From Anaerolineales bacterium (GTDB lineage Bacteria; Chloroflexota; Anaerolineae; 4572-78; NAK82): a stretch of 13,500 nucleotides of DNA. The stretch is from NCBI GenBank assembly GCA_024643945.1, contig JAHELX010000100.1, positions 1 to 13,500 of the forward strand. Reading direction: 5' to 3'. A program made the position numbers and the translations under genes. The first letter of the stretch is position 1; every line of letters begins with the position of its first letter. The notes below the pieces were generated by a model that was not told where the DNA came from, searched no databases, and was given only the letters and a program-made list of their open reading frames with translations. This document shows positions 1-6,682 of the stretch, in pieces.

Positions 1-347
1 TGACCGATAAAGAAAAGACAGCCTTCTTCTTCGTCATCATCCCCGAAGAGATGGCCCTACTCGACACTCAAAAGGCGGCCGGTCTCTTTGCCAAATACCA
101 GGTGCCCCTCAGCGGCTATGTAGTAAATCGTGTTGTCCCGACCGAACTGGGCCAGCAGAACATTCCCGATTATCTGCGCCACCGGCTGGAAATGCAAGGG
201 AGATATCTGAAGCGAATTGACGAGCTCTTTGGCGACCAGGTGTTGTCTCGCATCCCCGAGTTCGAGCGCGACATCACCGGGTTGCCGATGATCGAAAAGG
301 TGGCCGAGGCGATGTTCGGCTCGATACCCGAGGTCGCTTCAGCATAG
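1..347 (+). CDS. ArsA/Get3-like ATPase, C-terminal part (5' truncated by window edge)
   Basis: This is the last 114 codons of a gene that begins before the window; the reading phase starts at base 3 and the stop is at 345-347. The segment 'AFFFVIIPEE' followed about 30 residues later by 'YVVNRVVP' is the C-terminal core of ArsA/Get3-type P-loop ATPases, where the Asn of the VVNRV segment contacts the nucleotide base. The P-loop and switch regions lie outside the window, so catalytic competence cannot be judged. It aligns along its whole visible length with the C-terminus of the next gene (AFFFITLPEA, VVVNMLI), so the two are tandem paralogues. Family members are cytosolic, dimeric ATPases that deliver tail-anchored proteins or power anion efflux. 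Tandem non-identical copies suggest a heterodimer (inference). No arsB-like or arsR-like gene is visible, so an arsenite role is not supported. Confidence 0.85.
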   Translation, partial: TDKEKTAFFFVIIPEEMALLDTQKAAGLFAKYQVPLSGYVVNRVVPTELGQQNIPDYLRHRLEMQGRYLKRIDELFGDQVLSRIPEFERDITGLPMIEKVAEAMFGSIPEVASA

Positions 348-385
348 TCGTCGAAGAGTTATACCCAACGCACATGGGTGTACCT

Positions 386-396
386 CCCCTCCGGGG
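386..396. other. Small G+C hairpin between the ArsA-like genes
   Basis: CCCC-TCC-GGGG is followed by AAAATTT. The four-pair stem is short and no U-run follows directly, so it is at best a weak pause or processing site between the paired ATPase genes. No good promoter was recognised in the 129-nt gap, which fits co-transcription of the two genes. Confidence 0.25.
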
Positions 397-476
397 AAAA
401 TTTCCGAGCCGTGAGAGCAACGTGTCGCCCAATTTTTTCGGAAATTTTATGTACGGGTATTATCAGGAGCATTGTT

Positions 477-1451
477 ATGATTGAGAAGTCAACCCAGCAA
501 TTTCTGGCCGAACACCCCCGTCTCAAATACACGTTCTTCGGTGGGAAAGGGGGGGTCGGGAAGACGGTGCTGGCTGGTGCCACGGCGATGTGGTTTGCCC
601 AACAAGGCAGGCGAACACTGCTGGCCTCCACCAACCCGGTTCATAGCCTCACCAGCCTGCTCGATCAGAATGTGTTCGGCAAGCCCACTCCCGTGACGGG
701 CGTGGCCAACTTGATGGCCTACGAGATTGACACACGCGATACCATTGAGCGCTCGAAGCAGGAAATTCGCGAAAAGATTAGTTGGTTCCTCAAGTTTGCC
801 GATATCAAAACTAAGGCCGACGAATTCGTCGAGTCAGCGACGATGAACCCCGCCTTTGAAGAATCCGCCATGTTTGAGAACATGATAGACCTGATGTTCG
901 AAGACAAATACGAGGTGTACGTCTTCGACACAGCCCCCACGGCCAACGCGCGCCGCTTGTTGGGTATGTCGTCGGTCTACTCGTTGTGGGTCAACAAGAT
1001 GGTCAAGAGCCGTGAAGAGGCAAAGTCGCTGCGCGAGTTACTCTCCTACAGCCGAAAGAAGGAAGAAAAAGACCCCCTTATGGACTACTTGCTTAACTTC
1101 CGGGAGCGTATGCAGAACGCCAAAGAGCTTCTCACCAACCCGGAGTTGACCGCTTTCTTCTTCATCACCCTGCCCGAAGCACTGCCTATTGCGGTCATCA
1201 CCCGTTTCATCAACTGGTTCAATGAGTTTGGCATCCCGGTAGGTGGCGTGGTGGTGAATATGCTAATTGATCAGGAGAGCGTGGCCGATGATGCCCCCGA
1301 ATTTGTGAAGAACCGGGTGAGCATGCAGGCTCAATATATGGAGCAAATCCGCAAGACTTTCGACGACGTGCGAGCCCTCGTTCCACTCTTTGAGACGGAG
1401 GTTCGCGGAACAGAGATGCTGCAGCGAACTTCTGAGCGGCTATTCGCTTGA
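477..1451 (+). CDS. ArsA/Get3-like ATPase, second tandem copy, altered switch I
   Basis: A 324-aa cytosolic P-loop ATPase of the ArsA/Get3 (anion-transporting/TRC40) family, of about normal length for a single-domain bacterial member. The start is the ATG at 477, preceded by AGGAG at 465-469 with 7 nt spacing; an in-frame start at 378 has no such site. The deviant Walker A GGKGGVGKT is at residues 22-30, including the signature Lys24. Switch I is 'STNPVHS' (51-57), where the family normally has STDP: Asn53 (AAC, 633-635) replaces the Asp that activates the hydrolytic water in Get3. Switch II is 'DTAPTANARRLL' (151-162) in place of the common DTAPTGHTLRLL. No CxxC zinc motif is visible. It lies 129 nt after a paralogue and probably pairs with it. 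The substrate is unknown; tail-anchored protein targeting or maturation of a membrane complex is inferred from family membership only. Confidence 0.9.
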   Translation: MIEKSTQQFLAEHPRLKYTFFGGKGGVGKTVLAGATAMWFAQQGRRTLLASTNPVHSLTSLLDQNVFGKPTPVTGVANLMAYEIDTRDTIERSKQEIREKISWFLKFADIKTKADEFVESATMNPAFEESAMFENMIDLMFEDKYEVYVFDTAPTANARRLLGMSSVYSLWVNKMVKSREEAKSLRELLSYSRKKEEKDPLMDYLLNFRERMQNAKELLTNPELTAFFFITLPEALPIAVITRFINWFNEFGIPVGGVVVNMLIDQESVADDAPEFVKNRVSMQAQYMEQIRKTFDDVRALVPLFETEVRGTEMLQRTSERLFA

Positions 1452-1475
1452 TGAACAGTAAGCAGATATGTTATA

Positions 1476-1511
1476 AAGACGCCCTTGACTTGAAACAAGT
1501 CAGGGCGTCTT
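1476..1511 (+). terminator. Long stem-loop after the ArsA-like gene, probable terminator
   Basis: Arms at 1476-1491 and 1497-1511 (starting AAGACGCCC, ending GGGCGTCTT) pair over 15 bp with one bulged base and a 5-nt loop (GAAAC). It lies 25 nt after the stop at 1451 and 23 nt before the next ATG. The tail is TTCATTAG rather than a run of T, so intrinsic termination is plausible but not canonical. The stem may instead protect the mRNA 3' end. Confidence 0.6.
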
Positions 1512-1534
1512 CATTAGCTCTATGAGGATAGCAT

Positions 1535-2173
1535 ATGACTCCCCCACTATTGATCGTTACCATAGGCCTGTTTTACATCCTCATTTTTGGGGGCATGTCT
1601 CTGCTGCGGCGCGAGGGACTGTCGAATCAATTTGCCTTCGAAGTACTAGGCGCCACTGCGTTAATCGCGGCTGTCTCTTTGCTGACCGGCATCGCTGTCA
1701 ACCCGATTCTGTTCCTGGTTTTCATTTACCTGCTTTCGATGCGGGCGCGGCTGCTGGTAGACCTGGCCAATCTGCTGTCGGGACGAGGTCGACAGCGGGA
1801 TGCCATCTCGCTGTTGCAACTGGCCTTGCGCCTATTCCCCGACCAGAGCAGCCGATTGATTGTGCTGGTCAATATGGGAATCGTTCAGCTCCGCCGCCAG
1901 AATCCCGAGAGCGCGCAGGCTCTGCTGGAGTCGGTGCTGGAAGAGGCCGAGGACGGGGGGTTGGGTCTCAAGTATGAGGCAGCATGTCGCTACAACCTGG
2001 GGCTGGCCTTGCAGCGACAAGGCAAAGAGGCGGATGCTGTGCGCCAGTTTAACGAGGCCATCTCGGTATTTCCGAACTCCATATACAGCATGGCAGCCGC
2101 GCGGGCACTGGAGCAGCGTCGACATGGAAGAGGCAAGGCGGAGGCAGAGCCACCGAGCGCGATCGAGAAGTGA
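1535..2173 (+). CDS. Membrane-anchored tetratricopeptide repeat protein
   Basis: A 212-aa protein with a hydrophobic N-terminal third and a soluble helical C-terminal part. The start is the ATG at 1535 with GAGG at 1524-1527. Likely membrane segments are residues 5-24, about 35-52 and about 53-69, followed by a positively charged stretch (MRARLL). From about residue 72 helix-turn-helix repeats follow, with TPR-like patterns near 72-105 (GRQRDAISLLQLALRLFP), 106-140 and 148-185. The last is the clearest: an ACRYNLGLALQRQGK helix pair, then DAVRQFNEAISVFPNS. TPR domains are protein-binding scaffolds, so this is probably a membrane-tethered adaptor facing the cytoplasm. No catalytic motif is visible. 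It lies between a stem-loop (1476-1511) and a strong terminator (2210-2240), so it is probably a monocistronic unit. The partner is unknown. Confidence 0.85.
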   Translation: MTPPLLIVTIGLFYILIFGGMSLLRREGLSNQFAFEVLGATALIAAVSLLTGIAVNPILFLVFIYLLSMRARLLVDLANLLSGRGRQRDAISLLQLALRLFPDQSSRLIVLVNMGIVQLRRQNPESAQALLESVLEEAEDGGLGLKYEAACRYNLGLALQRQGKEADAVRQFNEAISVFPNSIYSMAAARALEQRRHGRGKAEAEPPSAIEK

Positions 2174-2209
2174 CTATCACAAGCCGTAGACCTGACGCTT
2201 TTTTGATCG

Positions 2210-2240
2210 GCAATTCCAAATCTGGAATTGCTGTTTTTTT
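2210..2240 (+). terminator. Rho-independent terminator of the TPR gene
   Basis: A perfect 9-bp stem, GCAATTCCA (2210-2218) and TGGAATTGC (2223-2231), with loop AATC, followed after TG by seven T (2234-2240). It lies 37 nt after the TPR stop. This is the most canonical intrinsic terminator in the window. Confidence 0.85.
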
Positions 2241-2244
2241 GAGT

Positions 2245-2676
2245 ATGCTCTTCATCTCCCTCTATCTTCCGCCCCAATGGGACTTAGCCCCTGGCGTAGG
2301 CCGGCCAGAGATTATCGCCGGTCACGAACGGAATAACAAAAAGTGGGTCGCCTCCGGACGCGCCTGGTATGTCATTTTTGACGGGGAACGACGTTGGGCT
2401 ATGGAGCTGGACTTACAGGCCAGATTCCTGCCCAAGAAGCGAGGGAGAACGGAAAAGTTGCCCAGTGAGGAGGCAATGGTCCACGATCACCCGGCTACCG
2501 TGGGTTGGCGAGCAGGGCGATCAGGTTTCTTCCATTGGCGTAACATCACCATTCTGCGCGTTGAGTTCGACTGCCCTTCCAGCGACCGGCATCTGGCAGT
2601 GGAATTAAGCGGACGTTGTCCCCAGGAAGGCTTTGAAGAAATATTAGCAGCAATGCCCCATTGGCGCTGTCACTGA
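2245..2676 (+). CDS. Conserved-looking hypothetical protein, about 143 aa
   Basis: I do not recognise this family with confidence. The open frame extends back to a GTG at 2170 that overlaps the TPR stop (GTGA), but that longer form would run through the intrinsic terminator at 2210-2240. I therefore prefer the ATG at 2245 (MLFISLYLPPQW); no good ribosome site is visible at either. The protein looks soluble, with alternating beta-strand-like stretches (AWYVIFDGERRWAMELDLQ), a basic KKRGR segment, and a C-terminal part with ITILRVEFDCPSSDRHLAVEL and PHWRCH. The amino-acid pattern looks protein-like rather than random. It is convergent with the 222-aa gene on the opposite strand (43 nt between stops), with no obvious terminator between them. 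The function is unknown and the start is uncertain. Confidence 0.55.
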   Translation: MLFISLYLPPQWDLAPGVGRPEIIAGHERNNKKWVASGRAWYVIFDGERRWAMELDLQARFLPKKRGRTEKLPSEEAMVHDHPATVGWRAGRSGFFHWRNITILRVEFDCPSSDRHLAVELSGRCPQEGFEEILAAMPHWRCH

Positions 2677-2719
2677 CCGCTGACCCAGACGAAAGAGAAA
2701 TGTTGTTGGCAGTCGTCCG

Positions 2720-3388
2720 TCATTCGTCGTCAGTCCTTCGCCCTTCTTCGGAGCGAGTGAAAACGACCCGCAGATCGTTGAAAAAGTCAGTGGACGAACG
2801 CTCGGTTAGACCAGTGAGGCGGGCATGCAGCAGAAGGTGCGGCCTGTCCCGTCGCCAGGAGAAGCGATGCAGATAGAGACCATAATCCTGCAAAAAGGGG
2901 ACGGCAACAGTGCTCAATGCCTTTCCCTGGGAGCCGCGATATGCAATGCGCAGACCGTGGGGACCTTCTTGCCACTCCCAGGCGGATTGGCTGTCTCGGC
3001 GTAGCGATCGCTCCAGGCGGCTTCCGGCCGGTACCACCTCGATCTCACCGCCCCGGGTCGAGCGAAGCTGGGCTTTGATAATGAGTTCGTCTCGCTTGCC
3101 ACGCAGCCGGTTCAGCAACCACAACGGGAGCAGTTCCCGCGACTCCAACAGGAAGACCCCGTTCAATTGCCGAAACGGAGGCTGCGCCTTGCTGATTCCG
3201 ACCCTGGCGCCCGAAGCAGCCGAACCGATCCAAGCCATATCTAGTTGGCCGCCGAGTGACCGCAGCCCATCGCGAAGCCAAGTCAGTGTACGAATGCCTC
3301 GCCTGCGGTTATACCAGGTGCCGCCCACATACCACACGCTCATCAGGATGACCAGGCCGATAATAAATTGTTGACCGGTAAGGGACAT
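2720..3388 (-). CDS. Hypothetical single-anchor membrane protein
   Basis: A 222-aa protein on the minus strand. The start is supported by a good ribosome site: AAGGAG on the minus strand (complement of 3395-3400), 6 nt before the ATG at 3388-3386. Residues about 6-25 (QQFIIGLVILMSVWYVGGTW) form one hydrophobic anchor followed by NRRRG, suggesting N-out/C-in topology with a soluble cytosolic domain. The soluble part has a strand-rich pattern (GVFLLESRELLPLWLLNRLRG, DELIIKAQLRS, LRIAYRG, LLLHARLTG) and ends with DFFNDLRVVF plus a charged tail. I see no known catalytic motif. It stands alone on its strand, divergent from the 946-aa permease and convergent with the small gene at 2245-2676. The function is unknown; the protein itself is well supported by length, start and composition. 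Confidence 0.75.
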   Translation of the reverse strand: MSLTGQQFIIGLVILMSVWYVGGTWYNRRRGIRTLTWLRDGLRSLGGQLDMAWIGSAASGARVGISKAQPPFRQLNGVFLLESRELLPLWLLNRLRGKRDELIIKAQLRSTRGGEIEVVPAGSRLERSLRRDSQSAWEWQEGPHGLRIAYRGSQGKALSTVAVPFLQDYGLYLHRFSWRRDRPHLLLHARLTGLTERSSTDFFNDLRVVFTRSEEGRRTDDE

Positions 3389-3415
3389 CGCCGGCTCCTT
3401 CCCGCTATAGCACCC

Positions 3416-3426
3416 GAGACCGTCTC
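3416..3426. promoter_or_regulatory. Short palindrome upstream of the minus-strand gene
   Basis: GAGAC-C-GTCTC is an 11-nt dyad 28 nt upstream of the minus-strand start codon. A second small dyad, CACTT-C-AAGTG, lies at 3440-3450. Either could be an operator half-site for the divergent region, but dyads this short occur often by chance. No convincing minus-strand promoter was recognised. Confidence 0.2.
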
Positions 3427-3615
3427 ACACCTTAAGGGCCACTTCAAGTGTAACTCAAAGCCCTTACCCTGTCAATCCGGCATCAAGCAGATAGTGCCCT
3501 TGATCCATTTGAAACTTAACTCACACCGACTACGTATACTATCAAGGACGTGGGAGAATTGAGAGTTTACCCCTTTGAACTTGCCCATTAATTTGCCAAA
3601 GCCCAGTATGCTATA

Positions 3616-3644
3616 TTGTTGTATTTGTTATCTTCCTATATAAT
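3616..3644 (+). promoter_or_regulatory. Sigma70-type promoter of the 946-aa permease gene
   Basis: The -35 box is TTGTTG (3616-3621), the spacer exactly 17 nt, and the -10 box a perfect TATAAT (3639-3644), set in an AT-rich stretch. Transcription would start near 3650-3653, at or within a few bases of the ATG at 3654. No Shine-Dalgarno sequence is visible, so a leaderless mRNA is expected. The rest of the 265-nt gap back to 3389 holds no recognisable gene. Confidence 0.7.
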
Positions 3645-3653
3645 GCGTAGATT

Positions 3654-6494
3654 ATGCACAGGTTCAGTGCTCTAGCGTTGCGAAATCTATGGAGCCGCAA
3701 GCTTCGGACCCTAGTTACCGGCTTCGGGATTGTATTGGGGGTAGCCACGGTCCTGGCTTTCGGCATCACCAACGCCACTGTTGAGAATTCGCTGAACGAC
3801 TTTTTCTCCCAGACGGCCGGTGATGCCGATCTGACCATCTCCAGCAGTAATCAGGGCCAGACTTTCCGCGAGCGTGCCTTGCGCCAGGCAGCCGATTTTC
3901 CTGGCGTGACCCTGGCAGTGGGCAGTCTATGGCAAGAGGGAGACGTTCGCCTGCCCGACAAGGACAAACGCATCGCCCTGGTAGGCATAGACCCGGATGC
4001 CGATCCGCAGGTACGTAGCTACCAGTTGGCCGAAGGTCGTATGATCCATACCTCCGACCGCACGTACACCATCGTACTGGCAAAGACTTTTGCCGAAGAC
4101 AACGATGTCCCCCTGGGGGATGACCTGGAGATTGACCTGGGTGAGGGACGCGTTGAGACGTTTGAGGTCGTCGGGCTGTTGGAGAGTAAGGGAGCCGCTC
4201 GCTCCAACAACGGAGCTATCGGCTTCTTACGCCTGGACATGACCCAGAATCTATTCGACGAGCGGGGACGTTTAAGCCAAATAGACGTGGTGGTATCGTC
4301 TGAAATCGCCGCCGATGGGGATACGCTGGACCACTTCAAGGACGCGCTGGCGACCTACATGGGGGACGATTACACCGTTGCCTACCCGGCGGCCATCGGC
4401 CAGGCCATCGTGGACAGTATGGCCGGGCTGCGGACTGGCCTGGGTGCTTTTAGCACCATTGCCTTGTTTGTAGGAGCGATGCTCATCTACAATACCTTCA
4501 GTATGACCATCACCGAGCGAACGGCCGAAATCGGCATGCTGCGTGCCATTGGCGCCACCCGCCGCCAGGTTCTACGGCTGATCCTGGTTGAGGCGGTCCT
4601 GATGGGCTTCTTCGGCTCAGCGACAGGATTGGGGATGGGGGTCTTTCTGGCCATCCCCCTGGTGCAAATGTTCGCTCGAGGATTCGGTGGTATCCCGCTG
4701 GAGCGCTTTACTGTGCCACCGGCTTCAATGCTCCAGGCAGTGCTGGTGGGCACCATCGTCACGTTTCTTGCGGCATTCATACCCGCCTGGCAGGCAGGGC
4801 GCATTTCGCCGGTGGAGGCGATGCGGACCCGCGCTGGAGGTCGCCAGGGCTTTCTCGCCCGCCACGGCTGGAAAATCGGCCTGGCCCTGATGGCATTCTC
4901 GCTCAGCGACGTCATCGTCAATGCTCTATCAGCGCCTATTTTGTGGTTGGCCCCATGGTTAGAAAAAGGTTACCTGGACGACTTTCACAGGGGATTGTCG
5001 GCTATCCTGGCACTGATTGGCCTTTTTACGATGGCACCTCGTTTTTGGACTACCGTGTTGCGGCTGATTGGTGGCCGCTGGGCTGGTATGATAGATCACA
5101 TCACCCGCTGGAGCAAAAATCGTTATTTTGACTTCTTTGCCGAGGGAGGTTGGGTCATCGGCCTGGTGTTGATCACACAAGGACTGGCTAACCTGACCCC
5201 GGTCTGGGACTATCTACCCGACGCTTCAGCCTTTCTATTGATGTTCACCGGTGGCACCTTAGTGGTGCCCGTGACGATCCAACTACTGGAGAAGCTGGCC
5301 CGGCGCATTTTGTCGCTCCTGTACGGCCCGGCGGGAGGGCTGGGCAGCCGTAATCTGAACCGGGCCCGGGGGCGAACCAGTCTGACTGTCGGCGTGCTGA
5401 TGGTCGGAGCGACGATGACCATCGCCATCGGTTCTATCCAGGTCGCTTTTGAGGATGCTCTCAACAACTGGATCGACACCGCCATCGGCGGCGATTTGAC
5501 CGTGAGCAGCGAGCGGGGACAACGCATCGAATTCGCCAACCAGTTAATGACCGTGCCAGGGGTCGAACTGGCAACCCCTGTTAATATCTTCCCGGTACAG
5601 ATGGTCGGGTTCACCAATGGTGAAGGCTTCTCTCCCGAAGATAATTCTCTCGGCTTTCAGGCCGTGGACTTGCCTACCTACCGCCAGGTGGCCGGCTTTC
5701 AATTTGTGCAAGACGCCGAGCGTGAAGACGAGATGTTAGCCCATCTGGCGCAAGGTAATGCTGTGCTCATTTCCAGCATACTCAGTGACAAATACGACAT
5801 TCACGGCGGCGACTCAGTTCGGCTACGCACTCACCGAGGCGAACGTGATTTTGAAGTGGCCGGCGTCACCAACAGTTTCCTGTGGGGAGGCAACAGCGTC
5901 ATCGGGATTTGGAGTGACATGGAACGCTATCTGGGTATCGACCGGTCATCGCTATTCCTGGTTAAACTTGCAGCGGGAGCCGACGCGGAGATAGTGCAAC
6001 CAGCTATTGAAGCACACCTGGCGCGCTACGGCGATTTCGAGATCGACTCAGCGACCGAGTTCCGCGATACTCTCAGTCAGGATACCCGTAGCCTGATGGG
6101 AATATTCAGTATAGTGGTCTACATCGCGGTACTGGTGGCTGGGCTGGGAGTCGTCAACACCATGACCATGAACATCCTGGAACGGGTGCGGGAAATCGGC
6201 ATGCTGCGCTCCATTGGAATGACGCGAGGACAGGTCGGGCGCATGGTGCTGGCCGAAGCGGCAGCGATGGGTGTCATCGGGGGTGCATTTGGCCTGGTCA
6301 TTGGCTGGCTCACCTCCGAAGGCATGGTGGCAGGCATGAGCAGCGGCAGCGGCTGGCAATTCGATTACATCTTCCCGGCCACCGCTTTCGTCAGCGCCGC
6401 CATCACCGCAGTGATCGTCTCCCAACTGGCTGCCCTGTACCCCGTCTGGCGGGCAGGCGGTATGCGTATTGTGGAGGCGATTCAGCACGAATAA
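3654..6494 (+). CDS. Large two-lobe FtsX/MacB-type ABC transporter permease with enlarged central membrane region
   Basis: A 946-aa integral membrane permease of the type VII (MacB/LolCE/FtsX-fold) ABC superfamily. Lobe 1 has TM1 near residues 17-39, an extracytoplasmic MacB-periplasmic-core-like domain to about 255, and FtsX core helices about 262-390 with the family signature ERTAEIGMLRAIGATRRQV, ending in ISPVEAMR. Lobe 2 repeats this: TM near 570-600 (RGRTSLTVGVLMVGATMTIA), a second extracytoplasmic domain, and an FtsX core about 812-946 (ERVREIGMLRSIGMTRGQV, ending RIVEAIQHE). The central linker (about 400-560) is unusually long, with about four hydrophobic segments. No nucleotide-binding domain is present, so it needs a separate ATPase; the nearest is at 7951. 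Such permeases usually move lipids, peptides or lipoproteins or work as mechanotransmitters; the substrate here is unknown. It has its own promoter and probably a leaderless mRNA. Confidence 0.92.
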   Translation: MHRFSALALRNLWSRKLRTLVTGFGIVLGVATVLAFGITNATVENSLNDFFSQTAGDADLTISSSNQGQTFRERALRQAADFPGVTLAVGSLWQEGDVRLPDKDKRIALVGIDPDADPQVRSYQLAEGRMIHTSDRTYTIVLAKTFAEDNDVPLGDDLEIDLGEGRVETFEVVGLLESKGAARSNNGAIGFLRLDMTQNLFDERGRLSQIDVVVSSEIAADGDTLDHFKDALATYMGDDYTVAYPAAIGQAIVDSMAGLRTGLGAFSTIALFVGAMLIYNTFSMTITERTAEIGMLRAIGATRRQVLRLILVEAVLMGFFGSATGLGMGVFLAIPLVQMFARGFGGIPLERFTVPPASMLQAVLVGTIVTFLAAFIPAWQAGRISPVEAMRTRAGGRQGFLARHGWKIGLALMAFSLSDVIVNALSAPILWLAPWLEKGYLDDFHRGLSAILALIGLFTMAPRFWTTVLRLIGGRWAGMIDHITRWSKNRYFDFFAEGGWVIGLVLITQGLANLTPVWDYLPDASAFLLMFTGGTLVVPVTIQLLEKLARRILSLLYGPAGGLGSRNLNRARGRTSLTVGVLMVGATMTIAIGSIQVAFEDALNNWIDTAIGGDLTVSSERGQRIEFANQLMTVPGVELATPVNIFPVQMVGFTNGEGFSPEDNSLGFQAVDLPTYRQVAGFQFVQDAEREDEMLAHLAQGNAVLISSILSDKYDIHGGDSVRLRTHRGERDFEVAGVTNSFLWGGNSVIGIWSDMERYLGIDRSSLFLVKLAAGADAEIVQPAIEAHLARYGDFEIDSATEFRDTLSQDTRSLMGIFSIVVYIAVLVAGLGVVNTMTMNILERVREIGMLRSIGMTRGQVGRMVLAEAAAMGVIGGAFGLVIGWLTSEGMVAGMSSGSGWQFDYIFPATAFVSAAITAVIVSQLAALYPVWRAGGMRIVEAIQHE

Positions 6495-6522
6495 ACCGGG
6501 GGCTGCCGGCTGCTGCAACACA

Positions 6523-6540
6523 CCTGGTCACCTGACCAGG
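6523..6540. repeat. Perfect inverted repeat after the 946-aa permease
   Basis: CCTGGTCA-CC-TGACCAGG is an 18-nt dyad 29 nt past the permease stop, followed by AAAAA. The A-run rather than a T-run argues against a plus-strand intrinsic terminator. It may be a protein-binding dyad or an RNA stability hairpin. Confidence 0.35.
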
Positions 6541-6561
6541 AAAAAGACTCGCCACCCGGCT

Positions 6562-6604
6562 AGACTCAAATCTCCCCAGATGGCTGATGTCTGGGGAGGA
6601 GTCT
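6562..6604 (+). terminator. Composite stem-loop between permease and phosphofructokinase-like gene
   Basis: The inner stem CTCCCCAGA (6572-6580) pairs perfectly with TCTGGGGAG (6590-6598) across a 9-nt loop. The outer stem AGACTC (6562-6567) pairs with GAGTCT (6599-6604), with a 4-nt bulge on the 5' side. The total is 15 bp, GC-rich, 68 nt after the permease stop. There is no T-run (tail TGTGTAAT), so it may be a terminator, an attenuator or a processing site. An upstream in-frame ATG at 6587 for the next gene lies in its loop and is unlikely to be used. Confidence 0.45.
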
Positions 6605-6682
6605 TGTGTAATACTAAACGCAGCAATTGAGACGAATCGTCACTTTCTTGGAGCCAAACATCCTGGACAATGGAGTGTCGCC

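Noticed and set aside
1..1451. Arsenic resistance operon
   Set aside because: Only ArsA-like ATPases are present; no arsB, arsC, arsD or arsR-like gene is seen, and the ATPases fit the Get3-like single-domain type.
1522..1977. 151-codon plus-strand frame overlapping the TPR gene
   Set aside because: The TPR frame has membrane segments, repeats and a ribosome site; the overlapping frame is rich in Arg, Gly and His with low-complexity text typical of a shadow frame.
2910..3374. 154-codon plus-strand frame opposite the 222-aa minus-strand gene
   Set aside because: Ser/Arg/Pro-rich shadow composition with no ribosome site; the minus-strand gene has AAGGAG and a membrane anchor.
3509..3540. Promoter TTGAAA/TATACT upstream of the 946-aa permease
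   Set aside because: The spacer is 20 nt, while a much better promoter with a 17-nt spacer lies at 3616-3644.
6587..6682. Longer N-terminus for the phosphofructokinase-like protein
   Set aside because: The ATG at 6587 lies in the loop of a strong hairpin and the extra 32 residues do not resemble the family; the ATG at 6683 has GGAG and begins directly with the family's first strand.
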